From Pseudomonas sp. QS1027 (GTDB lineage Bacteria; Pseudomonadota; Gammaproteobacteria; Pseudomonadales; Pseudomonadaceae), in contig NZ_PHSU01000003.1 of the NCBI RefSeq assembly GCF_002814235.1, positions 620,001 to 684,000 on the forward strand: 64,000 nt of DNA, given 5' to 3'. The notes beneath the pieces were generated by a model, which worked only from the letters and a program-made list of their open reading frames with translations, was not told the DNA's origin and searched no databases. The position numbers and the translations under genes were made by a program. Shown piece by piece: positions 34,124-42,111 of this stretch. Position 1 is the stretch's first letter. The number at the start of each line of letters is the position of its first letter.

Positions 34124-35023
34124 ATGAACGAGCGCAAGGCATTGTTGATTCTGCATGGCAAACAAGCCCTCAACGAGGCTGTGCGGGCTGCCGTCGAGGG
34201 GAAGCGGGCCGAGGGCTGGGACCTAGCGGTACGCCTGACCTGGGAGGCCGGCGACGCACGGCGCCTGGTCGGTGAAGCGCTGGCGCTGGGTTATCGGCAG
34301 GTGATTGCCGGCGGTGGTGACGGCACCTTGCGTGATATCGCCGAGGCCCTGGCCAATGCCGATGTGGATGCCAGCCTGGTGTTGCTGCCGCTGGGGACCG
34401 CCAATGACTTTGCCCGCTCGGCCGGCGTGCCGCTGGAGCCGGCCAAGGCCCTGGCGCTGCTGGAGGTCCCGGCGCGGGCGATCGACCTCGGTGGCGTCGG
34501 CGAGCAGATGTTCCTCAACATGGCCACCGGCGGCTTTGGCAGCCTGGTCACCGCCAATACCTCGGAGGACCTGAAGAAGCTGCTGGGCGGTGCTGCCTAC
34601 CTGTTCACCGGTCTTAGCCGTTTCAGTGAGCTGCATGCCGCCTATGGCGAGCTGCAGGGGCCGGACTTCCATTGGAAGGGCGATCTGCTGGCGTTGGGCA
34701 TCGGCAACGGCCGTCAGGCGGGAGGCGGACACCCGCTGTGTCCCGAGGCGCTGGTCGACGATGGTTTGCTCGATATCAGCATCCTGCCGGCTCCCCAGGA
34801 GATGATCGGGACCTTGCGCGAGTTGATGACCGGTGGCTGGGGTCTGGACAACCTGTTTATCCGGGCTCGCCTGCCCTGGGTCGAAATCAAGGTGTCAGAG
34901 GGGCTGTACCTCAATCTCGACGGTGAGCCCCTGCTCAGTGACAGCCTGCGCTTCGAGGTCCGTCCGGCGGCCCTGCGGGTGCACTTGCCGGAGGGTTCGC
35001 CGCTGCTCAGTCATCGAGGCTGA
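34124..35023 (+). CDS. yegS: YegS-type lipid kinase (DAGK catalytic domain)
   Basis: The 299-residue protein has a diacylglycerol-kinase-type domain: GGGDGTLRDIAEAL (nucleotide loop, residues 66-79), PLGTANDFARS (substrate loop) and a C-terminal beta domain ending in LDGEPL. YegS phosphorylates phosphatidylglycerol or related lipids in E. coli. GGAG lies nine bases upstream of the ATG. The last 17 bases overlap the convergent response-regulator gene. Confidence 0.9.
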   Translation: MNERKALLILHGKQALNEAVRAAVEGKRAEGWDLAVRLTWEAGDARRLVGEALALGYRQVIAGGGDGTLRDIAEALANADVDASLVLLPLGTANDFARSAGVPLEPAKALALLEVPARAIDLGGVGEQMFLNMATGGFGSLVTANTSEDLKKLLGGAAYLFTGLSRFSELHAAYGELQGPDFHWKGDLLALGIGNGRQAGGGHPLCPEALVDDGLLDISILPAPQEMIGTLRELMTGGWGLDNLFIRARLPWVEIKVSEGLYLNLDGEPLLSDSLRFEVRPAALRVHLPEGSPLLSHRG

Positions 35024-35669
35024 TGATCTGCTCACGTACGGCGAACAGCACCAGGCCGGCGACGTCGAAGATCTGCAGCCGCTTCATGATCTGCGAGCGG
35101 TGGGTTTCCACGGTCTTGATGCTCAGGCCCAGGCCATTGGCGATTTCCCGGGTCGACTTGCCGCGCACGATCAGTCGCAGGATCTCCAACTGGCGCCCGG
35201 TCAGGTTGTGATTGACCGCTCGTTCGGCCGGCAGGTGGCGCTGGACCTGGGTCAGGGCCTGGTTGATCACCGTATGGGCGATGGCCGGGCTCAGGTAGCG
35301 CTCGTTGCTGCGCAGGGCATCGAGGGCCTGGGCCAGTTCGGTGGCGGTGGTGTCCTTGAGCAGGTAGCCGTGGGCGCCGATTTCCAGGGCCTGCATGATC
35401 AACTGCGGATCGGTGTGCATCGACAGGATCAGCACCTTGCTCTGGGGGCGCACCGCCTTGAGCTTGCGCAGGGCATCCAGGCCACCGGTTTCGCGCATGG
35501 ACAGGTCGAGCAGGATGATGTCCGGGTTCAGCCGCTCCACGGCGTCGAGCAATTGCGCGCCGTCGCTGGCCTCGCCGATCACGGCGTAACCCGGGATATC
35601 CAGTACCAGGGCGCGAACACCGGCCCGGATCAGTGAGTGGTCATCCACCAGAAGTAGGGTGCAGGTCAT
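35007..35669 (-). CDS. NarL/FixJ-type response regulator
   Basis: The 220-residue protein has a receiver domain (LLVDDHSLIRAG, phospho-acceptor Asp in IILLDLSM, SMHTDP) and a LuxR-type helix-turn-helix (LTGRQLEILRLIVRGKSTRE). It is the partner of the histidine kinase encoded just upstream, with which it overlaps as ATGA. The target genes are unknown. Confidence 0.93.
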   Translation of the reverse strand: MTCTLLLVDDHSLIRAGVRALVLDIPGYAVIGEASDGAQLLDAVERLNPDIILLDLSMRETGGLDALRKLKAVRPQSKVLILSMHTDPQLIMQALEIGAHGYLLKDTTATELAQALDALRSNERYLSPAIAHTVINQALTQVQRHLPAERAVNHNLTGRQLEILRLIVRGKSTREIANGLGLSIKTVETHRSQIMKRLQIFDVAGLVLFAVREQIISLDD

Positions 35670-36556
35670 GGAGCCTTATTCTTGCTGGCGCGTTCCAGGG
35701 CGCGTGGTGCCCAGGGCAGCAGTGCTTCGATCTGCGTACCTTTGCCGGGTCCGCTGGTGACTGTCAATGTTCCGCCGGCCTGTTCGACACGCTCGACCAT
35801 GCCGGCCATGCCACGCTGGCCTGCCTCGCCGGGATTGAGTTGCGGCGAAAAGCCCTGGCCGTCATCGGCGATGTGCAGGGACAAACCTTCCGGCAGGCGC
35901 TTGATGCGCACCAGCAGGTTACGTGCCTGGGCATGGCGCAGCATGTTGGTGACGGCTTCCTGGGTCACGCGGAAGGCGGTCACCGCCATCTCCTCGGGGA
36001 TGCCGGTCAGCCGCTGGTGGCATTCGAGGCTCCAGAGCACGCTGGTGTTTTCCAGGGTCTTGAGCAAATGCGCGCGCAGGCTGGCTTCCAGGCCAAGGCT
36101 GGTCAACTGGCGGGGATTGAGAATGGCTGAAACGTCGCGAACCTTGGCCAGGGTTTCGTCGAGGGTATTGCCCAGGGTTTCGCAGTGACTTTGCAGGTCG
36201 TCGGGCAAGCGCCGCTGCAACCACTGGGTCTGGAGCTTGGCCGCGGTGAGCAACTGGCCGATGTCATCATGCAATTCACGGCTGAGGCGATGCCGCTCGT
36301 TCTCCTGCACCTGGAGCAGGCGATCGGCCAGTTCCTGCGGCTGGAACTGGATGGAGGTGCCGGCGTCGCGGTGCTGGAGCCAGACGCCGGCCAGGGCGGT
36401 CAGGTTGAGGATCAACAATCCTGCCGGGAAGCGGGCGCAAGTGCTGTAGACAAGCAGGCTGGCAATGGCCGAACTGATGCATAGCACGACGGTCAGCCGG
36501 CGGGCATTTTTTCGAGAGGGGAGCCAAGGCTTGAATGACTTGAGGCTGGCGTACAT
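35666..36556 (-). CDS. Sensor histidine kinase (HisKA_3 type)
   Basis: The 296-residue protein has two N-terminal membrane segments (about 22-40 and 44-60), almost no periplasmic loop, and a cytoplasmic kinase core: phospho-acceptor His in RLSRELHDDIGQLL, N-box QEAVTNMLRHA, and ADDGQGF. It belongs to the NarX/DesK-like class that pairs with NarL-type regulators. The short input region suggests it senses a membrane or cytoplasmic cue. Confidence 0.92.
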   Translation of the reverse strand: MYASLKSFKPWLPSRKNARRLTVVLCISSAIASLLVYSTCARFPAGLLILNLTALAGVWLQHRDAGTSIQFQPQELADRLLQVQENERHRLSRELHDDIGQLLTAAKLQTQWLQRRLPDDLQSHCETLGNTLDETLAKVRDVSAILNPRQLTSLGLEASLRAHLLKTLENTSVLWSLECHQRLTGIPEEMAVTAFRVTQEAVTNMLRHAQARNLLVRIKRLPEGLSLHIADDGQGFSPQLNPGEAGQRGMAGMVERVEQAGGTLTVTSGPGKGTQIEALLPWAPRALERASKNKAP

Positions 36557-37023
36557 AGCGTATGGAGCCGATGAATGTTCGCTACGGGTAGACCGTCAGG
36601 ACAACCGACAGGCCAAGTTTGAAAAACGGGTACGGTTTAATGTGTGCGTTCGGAGTGAAACAGTGTCAGGGTGAGAAACTTTGCGCAATGATGTCATTTT
36701 GATATCTGTTAGTAAAATTACTAAGCTGTACAAGTACATATGCGAATAAACGGCATGGTAGCACGCCATCCGGGGGTGGTCGCTTTCGGCTGATATATGT
36801 CCAAGTGGTCAACTTTTTTCGTGCGTTTGTTCCATGAAGTGCTGTTAAGCCCGCTTACTCTAACTGAAGTCCGAAGGCTGTTCCGGCGCTTTATCGCGTA
36901 GACGCTAGTTATTCTTTTTGCATTAAAAACCCATGACCTGAAACCCGAAAGTTCGAGGGGAGTTGTTATTGTCGTTTTTGGGTATGAAGAGGGCGGATCG
37001 AAGGCGTGAGGATGGCGAACGGT
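36557..37023. other. Intergenic region with two adjacent palindromes
   Basis: No gene is supported in these about 465 bases. Two neighbouring palindromes, TTAGTAA-AA-TTACTAA (36709-36724) and TGTACAAGTACA (36727-36738), lie in an AT-rich patch about 150 bases before the kinase start. They look like operator sites or part of a small RNA; neither is proven. Confidence 0.45.
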
Positions 37024-37488
37024 TCAAGCCGATCGTTCAGGAAAGGTGATCAGGGTGAAGGTCTTGGGCCCGGTGATCGCGGAGCCGTATTGGCCGGTCT
37101 GGATGGCGAGCGCGGTGATCAGTTCGGACTCTTCCTCGTCGTCCAGGCCCAGTTGACCGGTACGCGGGTCGATCAGTTCGACTTGCCAGGCCAGCAGCGT
37201 CAGGCAGTTGCGCAAGGCCAGCAAGGCGTCTTCGTGCAGGTTGAGCGGGTCCTGGGGCTGGCTCAGGAGGGCGTGGATCTGCCGCGAGAACCGGGCCGTC
37301 GAACGTACGCCCAGGCTTTGCGCGCAACTGGCCAGGGTGTGCAACGAGGCGAGGAGGCAGTCAATGGCGTCCTTGTCGTTGCGGATCAGTTCCAGGTGCT
37401 GGCAGCACTCCTGCATCTTCGTTTGCAGGGCCTGGGCCTCGACGAGGAACTCCGGCAAGCTGGCTTGCCGTTCTTTACCGTTCAGCAT
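37024..37488 (-). CDS. HPt-like protein, function unknown
   Basis: The 154-residue protein has a helical N-terminal half with LHTLASCAQSLGV, like the HTLKGSAGSLG core of histidine phosphotransfer domains. The His (residue 50) is kept but the usual Lys and Gly are Ala and Ser. The C-terminal part is acidic (DDEEESELITA). It may be a degenerate HPt or a CheA-P1-like partner. It is divergent from cheV, which suggests but does not show a link to chemotaxis. A ribosome site GGAG is just before the ATG. Confidence 0.6.
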   Translation of the reverse strand: MLNGKERQASLPEFLVEAQALQTKMQECCQHLELIRNDKDAIDCLLASLHTLASCAQSLGVRSTARFSRQIHALLSQPQDPLNLHEDALLALRNCLTLLAWQVELIDPRTGQLGLDDEEESELITALAIQTGQYGSAITGPKTFTLITFPERSA

Positions 37489-38053
37489 GCTTTATCTCCT
37501 TGAATGCATAGGCAGGCGATAGAAGGTCGCACGGGGCGAACGGTTTTAAAGTTAATGCCGACAGGCCGTGTGTGTCTGTAGTCTGTTTCTGATTGTTTCG
37601 AATTACGGCTATTGCATTTTGTTCTCAGGTGCAGGTTGGCGGGCACCCGAAAGCCCCGCGGGCAGGCTCGCAGAAATTCAGCGGAAGCGGCGGTCCAGAG
37701 GGCTTGAGCACGATCAGTGAACGTGTTCACCGGGCTGTCTGGCCGGGGTCCTGCAGTCGAAAGCAAAAGCCTGACTCCATTCATGCAATGAGAATGGCGT
37801 CACATTAATGGCTATTGGATATCGCGAATATCAGGTTGGGCCTGATTGTCACTAGGGGATTCCCCTAGTATGGGGAACTATAGCTGAAATTTGCGGTCGC
37901 GCAGGGCGACGGAGGGGGGGTGAACTGAGTAAAGCATGATGTTAATGTGACATCAATGCTTTTGACCGGTATTTGGTCGGAGGGTCAAGCTCCGATGTTC
38001 TCCGCCGATAACCTATTCAATGTCACTTTCAGCAGCAAGCCCAGGAGTCATTA
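37489..38053. other. cheV upstream region with operator-like palindromes
   Basis: These 565 bases contain no supported gene. They show the palindrome ACTAGGGG-ATT-CCCCTAGT (37851-37869), a hairpin ATCAGG/CCTGAT just before it, and an imperfect inverted repeat with arms AAGCATGATGT and ACATCAATGCTT (37932-37961) about 90 bases before cheV. Confidence 0.55.
37851..37869. promoter_or_regulatory. Perfect 8-base-arm palindrome upstream of cheV
   Basis: ACTAGGGGATTCCCCTAGT has perfect 8-base arms and a 3-base centre, about 185 bases before the cheV start. It is too short and centred for a terminator and looks like a regulator site. Confidence 0.5.
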
Positions 38054-38983
38054 ATGGCCGGCATTCTCGACACAGTAGATCAACGTACGCAACTGGTGGG
38101 TGAGAACCGGCTGGAAATTCTCATGTTTCGCCTGGCGGGGCGCCAGCTGTTCGCAATCAACGTGTTCAAGGTTCAGGAAGTACTGCAACTGCCCAAGTTG
38201 ACCTTGATGCCCCAGCGCCATCCGTTTGTCTGCGGTGTGGTCAACCTGCGTGGCCAGACGTTGCCGGTGATCGATCTGTCCCAGGCGATCGGCATGCGTC
38301 CGCTGGTGCCGGGGCCTGACAGCACTATCATCGTCACCGAGTACAACCGTTCGGTGCAGGCGTTCCTGGTCGGTGGCGTGGACCGCATCGTCAACATGAA
38401 CTGGGAAGCCATCCTGCCGCCGCCGACCAGCGCCGGTCGCCAGCATTACCTGACTGCCATCAGCAAGGTGGACGACCAGTTGGTGGAAATCATCGACGTG
38501 GAAAAGGTCCTGGCCGAGATCGTGCCGTACAACGCCAAGGTGTCCCGTGAAAAGCTCGAAGATCCGGTTATGGAGCAGGCCCGTGGCCGCGAAGTGCTGC
38601 TGGTCGATGACTCGAACGTGGCGCTGTCCCAGTTGCGCGATACCCTCGGGCAACTGGGGGTGAAAATGCATATCGCCAGTGATGGCTTGAAGGCCTTGAA
38701 CATGCTCAAGGGCTGGGCGGATGGTGGTGCGGTGATGACCGACAAGCTGCTGATGGTCTTCACCGACGCGGAAATGCCGGAAATGGACGGTTACCGCCTG
38801 ACCACCGAAATTCGCAACGACCCTCGCCTGCGCGGGCTGTATGTGGTCCTGCACACCTCGTTGTCCGGTAGCTTCAACGATGCCATGGTGAAGAAGGTCG
38901 GTTGCGACAACTTCCTCTCCAAGTTCCAGCCGGACAAGCTGGTGGACGTGGTGCGCCAGCGCTTGATGCTGGATAACGCCTGA
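38054..38983 (+). CDS. cheV: Chemotaxis coupling protein CheV
   Basis: CheV joins a CheW domain (about 1-160; LFAINVFKVQEVLQLP, VNLRGQTLPVIDL) to a receiver domain (about 180-305; LLVDDSNVAL, phospho-acceptor Asp in FTDAEMPEMDG). It couples chemoreceptors to CheA and is tuned by phosphorylation. The 309-residue length is normal. AGGAGT is before the ATG. It is monocistronic, away from other che genes. Confidence 0.95.
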   Translation: MAGILDTVDQRTQLVGENRLEILMFRLAGRQLFAINVFKVQEVLQLPKLTLMPQRHPFVCGVVNLRGQTLPVIDLSQAIGMRPLVPGPDSTIIVTEYNRSVQAFLVGGVDRIVNMNWEAILPPPTSAGRQHYLTAISKVDDQLVEIIDVEKVLAEIVPYNAKVSREKLEDPVMEQARGREVLLVDDSNVALSQLRDTLGQLGVKMHIASDGLKALNMLKGWADGGAVMTDKLLMVFTDAEMPEMDGYRLTTEIRNDPRLRGLYVVLHTSLSGSFNDAMVKKVGCDNFLSKFQPDKLVDVVRQRLMLDNA

Positions 38984-39032
38984 CCGACGGCTCCTGCAGT
39001 AGAATCACGGTTTTACTTGTCGGGAGCTGGAC

Positions 39033-39839
39033 ATGTTGCGTCTGAGCGCGCTGTATCGATATCCGTTGAAGTCCGCCCGCGGCGAGGCCCTGCGCCAGAG
39101 TCCACTGGATGAGCTGGGCCTGGCCGGGGATCGGCGCTGGATGCTGGTGGACGAGGCCAGCGGGCGCTTTCTGACCCAGCGCGCGGTAGGCAAGATGAGC
39201 CAGTTATCGGCCCTGTGGAATGTCGCCGGGGGCCTGACCCTGAGTGCCCCCGGTCATTCGCCGCTGGACGTGGCCTTGCCCGGCAAGGACGACACCTTGC
39301 GTGGCGTGACCATCTGGAGCGACACCTTGCGCGTGCCGGATGCCGGCGATGAGGCGGCGGCCTGGCTGAGCGGGTTTATCGGCAAGCCGACTCGCCTGGT
39401 GCATGTGCCGTTGGAGCGCGCCCGCCTGACCGAGGCCGGTTACGGCAAGGAAGAGGATCGGGTGGCGTTTGCCGATGGTTTCCCCCTGCTGCTGATCGGC
39501 CAGGCTTCGCTGGATGACCTGTCGCGGAAGGTCGGGCGTGAGCTGGAGATGCTGCGCTTTCGGCCAAACCTGGTGATCGAGGGCAGCGATGCCTTTGCCG
39601 AAGACGGCTGGAAGCGCATTCGGATCGGCGATGTCGAGTTTCGGCTGGTGAAGCCCTGTTCCCGCTGCATCCTGACCACCCTCGACCCGCAGACCGGGGA
39701 GCGCAGCGCCGACCGCGAGCCGTTGACGACCCTCAAGACTTATCGCGAGCAGGATGGCGACGTGATGTTCGGACAGAACCTGGTCAATGATGGTCAGGGT
39801 GTTCTGGAAGTCGGGATGCCGGTGACCGTACTCGAATAG
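39033..39839 (+). CDS. MOSC-domain protein (YcbX-like)
   Basis: The 268-residue protein has an N-terminal MOSC_N beta-barrel (LYRYPLKSARGEALRQ, GLAGDRRWMLVDE) and a MOSC domain with the conserved Cys in VKPCSRCILTTLDP that holds the molybdenum cofactor. YcbX-type proteins reduce N-hydroxylated compounds with a flavin partner. It lacks the ferredoxin domain seen in E. coli YcbX. Confidence 0.9.
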   Translation: MLRLSALYRYPLKSARGEALRQSPLDELGLAGDRRWMLVDEASGRFLTQRAVGKMSQLSALWNVAGGLTLSAPGHSPLDVALPGKDDTLRGVTIWSDTLRVPDAGDEAAAWLSGFIGKPTRLVHVPLERARLTEAGYGKEEDRVAFADGFPLLLIGQASLDDLSRKVGRELEMLRFRPNLVIEGSDAFAEDGWKRIRIGDVEFRLVKPCSRCILTTLDPQTGERSADREPLTTLKTYREQDGDVMFGQNLVNDGQGVLEVGMPVTVLE

Positions 39840-39875
39840 CAGGATTTCACCGTCTTGACCTTATAACGCGGTCAC

Positions 39876-39959
39876 TGTGGGGGCCGGCTTGCCGGCGATG
39901 AGGCCCTGGAGTCTTGCATTGATCTCGCGGACGCCATCGCCGGCAAGCCGGCACCTACA
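39876..39959. repeat. REPIN between convergent genes
   Basis: Inverted REP copies (39876-39900 and 39935-39959; core GGGGCCGGCTTGCCGGCGATG-like) flank about 34 bases. It sits between the MOSC and slt stops, the usual extragenic convergent location, and belongs to a different REP subtype than the copy near recR. Confidence 0.85.
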
Positions 39960-39967
39960 AAAAACCA

Positions 39968-41896
39968 TTATTGGTCGTCGAAATACTGTTCGTTCCAATC
40001 CACCAACGGCTGCGGCACGTTGAGTTTCTGGCCGTAGATCACCGCATACGACAATACGTTCTGCACGTACTGACGGGTTTCGTCGAACGGAATGCTTTCC
40101 ACCCACACATCGAAGCCCAGGTGATTGGCGCCCTTGAGCCACTGCCTGACGCGGCCGGGGCCGGCGTTGTAGGCCGCCGTCGCAAGCACGCGGTTGCCGT
40201 TGAACTGGCCGTGCACCTGGCTCAGGTAGGCCGCGCCCAGCTGGACGTTCTTGTCCGGGTCCAGCACCTGCTGCGGCGAGGCGAGCGGAATGCTGAACTT
40301 GCGTGCGGTTTCCTTGGCGGTCCCCGGCATCAATTGCATCAGCCCGCTGGCTCCCACGCCTGAACGGGCGTCGTCCATGAAGGCGCTTTCCTGGCGGGTA
40401 ATGGCGAACACCCAGCTCGAGTGCAGTCCGCGGATCTTGGCTTCACGCACCAGGGTGTCGCGATGGGCCATGGGGAAGCGGATATCCAGGTCATCCCAGT
40501 ATTGCGCCTGGCTGATGGTGCGGATGGCCGGGAAATACCATTTCAGGTCATAGGCCAGCTTGGCCTGGGCGACCATTTCATCACGGCTGAACAGGCGGCT
40601 GACGTGGTACCACTCGCGGCGCCCGTCGACCACCTGGCCGCGGTCATGCAGCTCCAGGGCGCGGCGTATGCCGGGGGTATTGCGGACCTTGTTGATCAAC
40701 TGCTGGCTGAGGACCAGTGGTCGGTTGGTCAACTGATAGGGGGTTTGCGAGCGATCGGCGGCGAGGAAACCGTAGAAGTCCCGTTCGCGGGCGACGGCCT
40801 TGAACAGCACCTGCGCCTGCGGGTTCTGGGGTTGTGCCAGTTCCAGGCTGCGGGCCTGCCAGTAGCGCCAGCGGTTGGTGGTTGCCAGCTCCGGCGGCAG
40901 GCGGCGGGTCAACTGGTAGGCGTCTTCCCAGCGGCCCAGGCGCAACAGCAGGCGCAGGCGCCATTCGGTCACGGTGTTGTCCCGCAGTTCCGGGTCGTAC
41001 TGGGTCATGATGTCCAGTGCGCGGCTGTCATAGCTGCGGGCCAGGGTCAGGCCGATTTCGCGGGCGATCGCAACCTTTTCGTCACGGGAGAAGTGCATGC
41101 TCACGGCATAAGTGTCGAGCAGCGGCATGGCCTTGTCCGGGTCCTGGCGTGCCAGACGGCGCAGGCCGAGGCCGACCACGTCGGACATGGCCTCGTCCGC
41201 CGGGGTGAAGCGCGAAGTCTGGCTCAGCAGATCCGGCCGCTGGGCCACGTCGATCATCAGTCGACCCTGAGCGGCGAGGGTGGTCAGGCCGCTGACGAGG
41301 CTGTTGGCCAGGCTGTAGTTGCGCGCCTCGGCCGCCATCTTCAGGCGCTGCCAGCGTTTCTGTTCGGTCAGTTGGCCGTCAGCGGCCCAACTGCTGAACA
41401 GGGCGTCGCAGGCGCTCGGCTGGGTCTTGCCGGTCATCCAGAGTTTTTCCGCCGTGGCATAACCTTCGGCGCGCAGGTTGTGGCTGAGCTGGTACTGGCC
41501 GTTGAGGCAGTCCAGTTCGGTGAAGTTCAGCTTGGGGTCGTAGTACTTGGCGAAGGGCTGCCAGTCGCCGCGATCGGCCAGCCAGCGCAACCAGCGCAGT
41601 TTCATCCAGTTGGCCTGGGGCAGGTCGCCGTGCTCGGCAAGGAATTGCTCGATCTCGGCATTGCTCGCGGTTTTCAGGCGGGCGGTCAGCTCGTCGTAGG
41701 CCAGGTAGGGCTCCAGCGGGTAGTCCCGCAGGGCGTCCTGGTAACGGAAATAGGGGCCTGAGTCACCCTTGGCGAGGGCGCGCTTGGCTTCATCGTAAAA
41801 CTGGCGTTGTTGGGAGAGGTCGACAGCCTGGGCGGTTTGGATGGCGCAGGCGGAAAGAAGCAGACACGATAAAAAGTTGAAAAGACGGCTGCGCAT
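39968..41896 (-). CDS. slt: Soluble lytic murein transglycosylase
   Basis: Slt cleaves peptidoglycan to 1,6-anhydro products. The 642-residue periplasmic protein has a signal sequence (MRSRLFNFLSCLLLSACAIQ), a long superhelical region of helix repeats and a C-terminal catalytic lysozyme-like domain with Glu in ITRQESAF, followed by GASGLMQLMPGTA. The signal has LSAC, so it might be a lipoprotein. The ATG at 41896 is chosen because the 44 upstream residues are not signal-like. Confidence 0.93.
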   Translation of the reverse strand: MRSRLFNFLSCLLLSACAIQTAQAVDLSQQRQFYDEAKRALAKGDSGPYFRYQDALRDYPLEPYLAYDELTARLKTASNAEIEQFLAEHGDLPQANWMKLRWLRWLADRGDWQPFAKYYDPKLNFTELDCLNGQYQLSHNLRAEGYATAEKLWMTGKTQPSACDALFSSWAADGQLTEQKRWQRLKMAAEARNYSLANSLVSGLTTLAAQGRLMIDVAQRPDLLSQTSRFTPADEAMSDVVGLGLRRLARQDPDKAMPLLDTYAVSMHFSRDEKVAIAREIGLTLARSYDSRALDIMTQYDPELRDNTVTEWRLRLLLRLGRWEDAYQLTRRLPPELATTNRWRYWQARSLELAQPQNPQAQVLFKAVARERDFYGFLAADRSQTPYQLTNRPLVLSQQLINKVRNTPGIRRALELHDRGQVVDGRREWYHVSRLFSRDEMVAQAKLAYDLKWYFPAIRTISQAQYWDDLDIRFPMAHRDTLVREAKIRGLHSSWVFAITRQESAFMDDARSGVGASGLMQLMPGTAKETARKFSIPLASPQQVLDPDKNVQLGAAYLSQVHGQFNGNRVLATAAYNAGPGRVRQWLKGANHLGFDVWVESIPFDETRQYVQNVLSYAVIYGQKLNVPQPLVDWNEQYFDDQ

Positions 41897-42111
41897 GGGA
41901 ATTCCGAAACAAAAAAACCTGACAAGCGTCGCGTCAATGCGGCGCTGATTGCCGGGTAGCTTAGCCTTTTGCCGGCTACGGGCGAAAGTTTTGCGGCCCG
42001 CTGTACGTAACTTGATACCAATTGTCATCTTGAACCGAGGTGCCGATAAAATTGCCGGCCGCCTCCTGGCTCAAGTCAGGTAGAATGCGCGCCCGGTTTT
42101 TGGAGAAGCTC

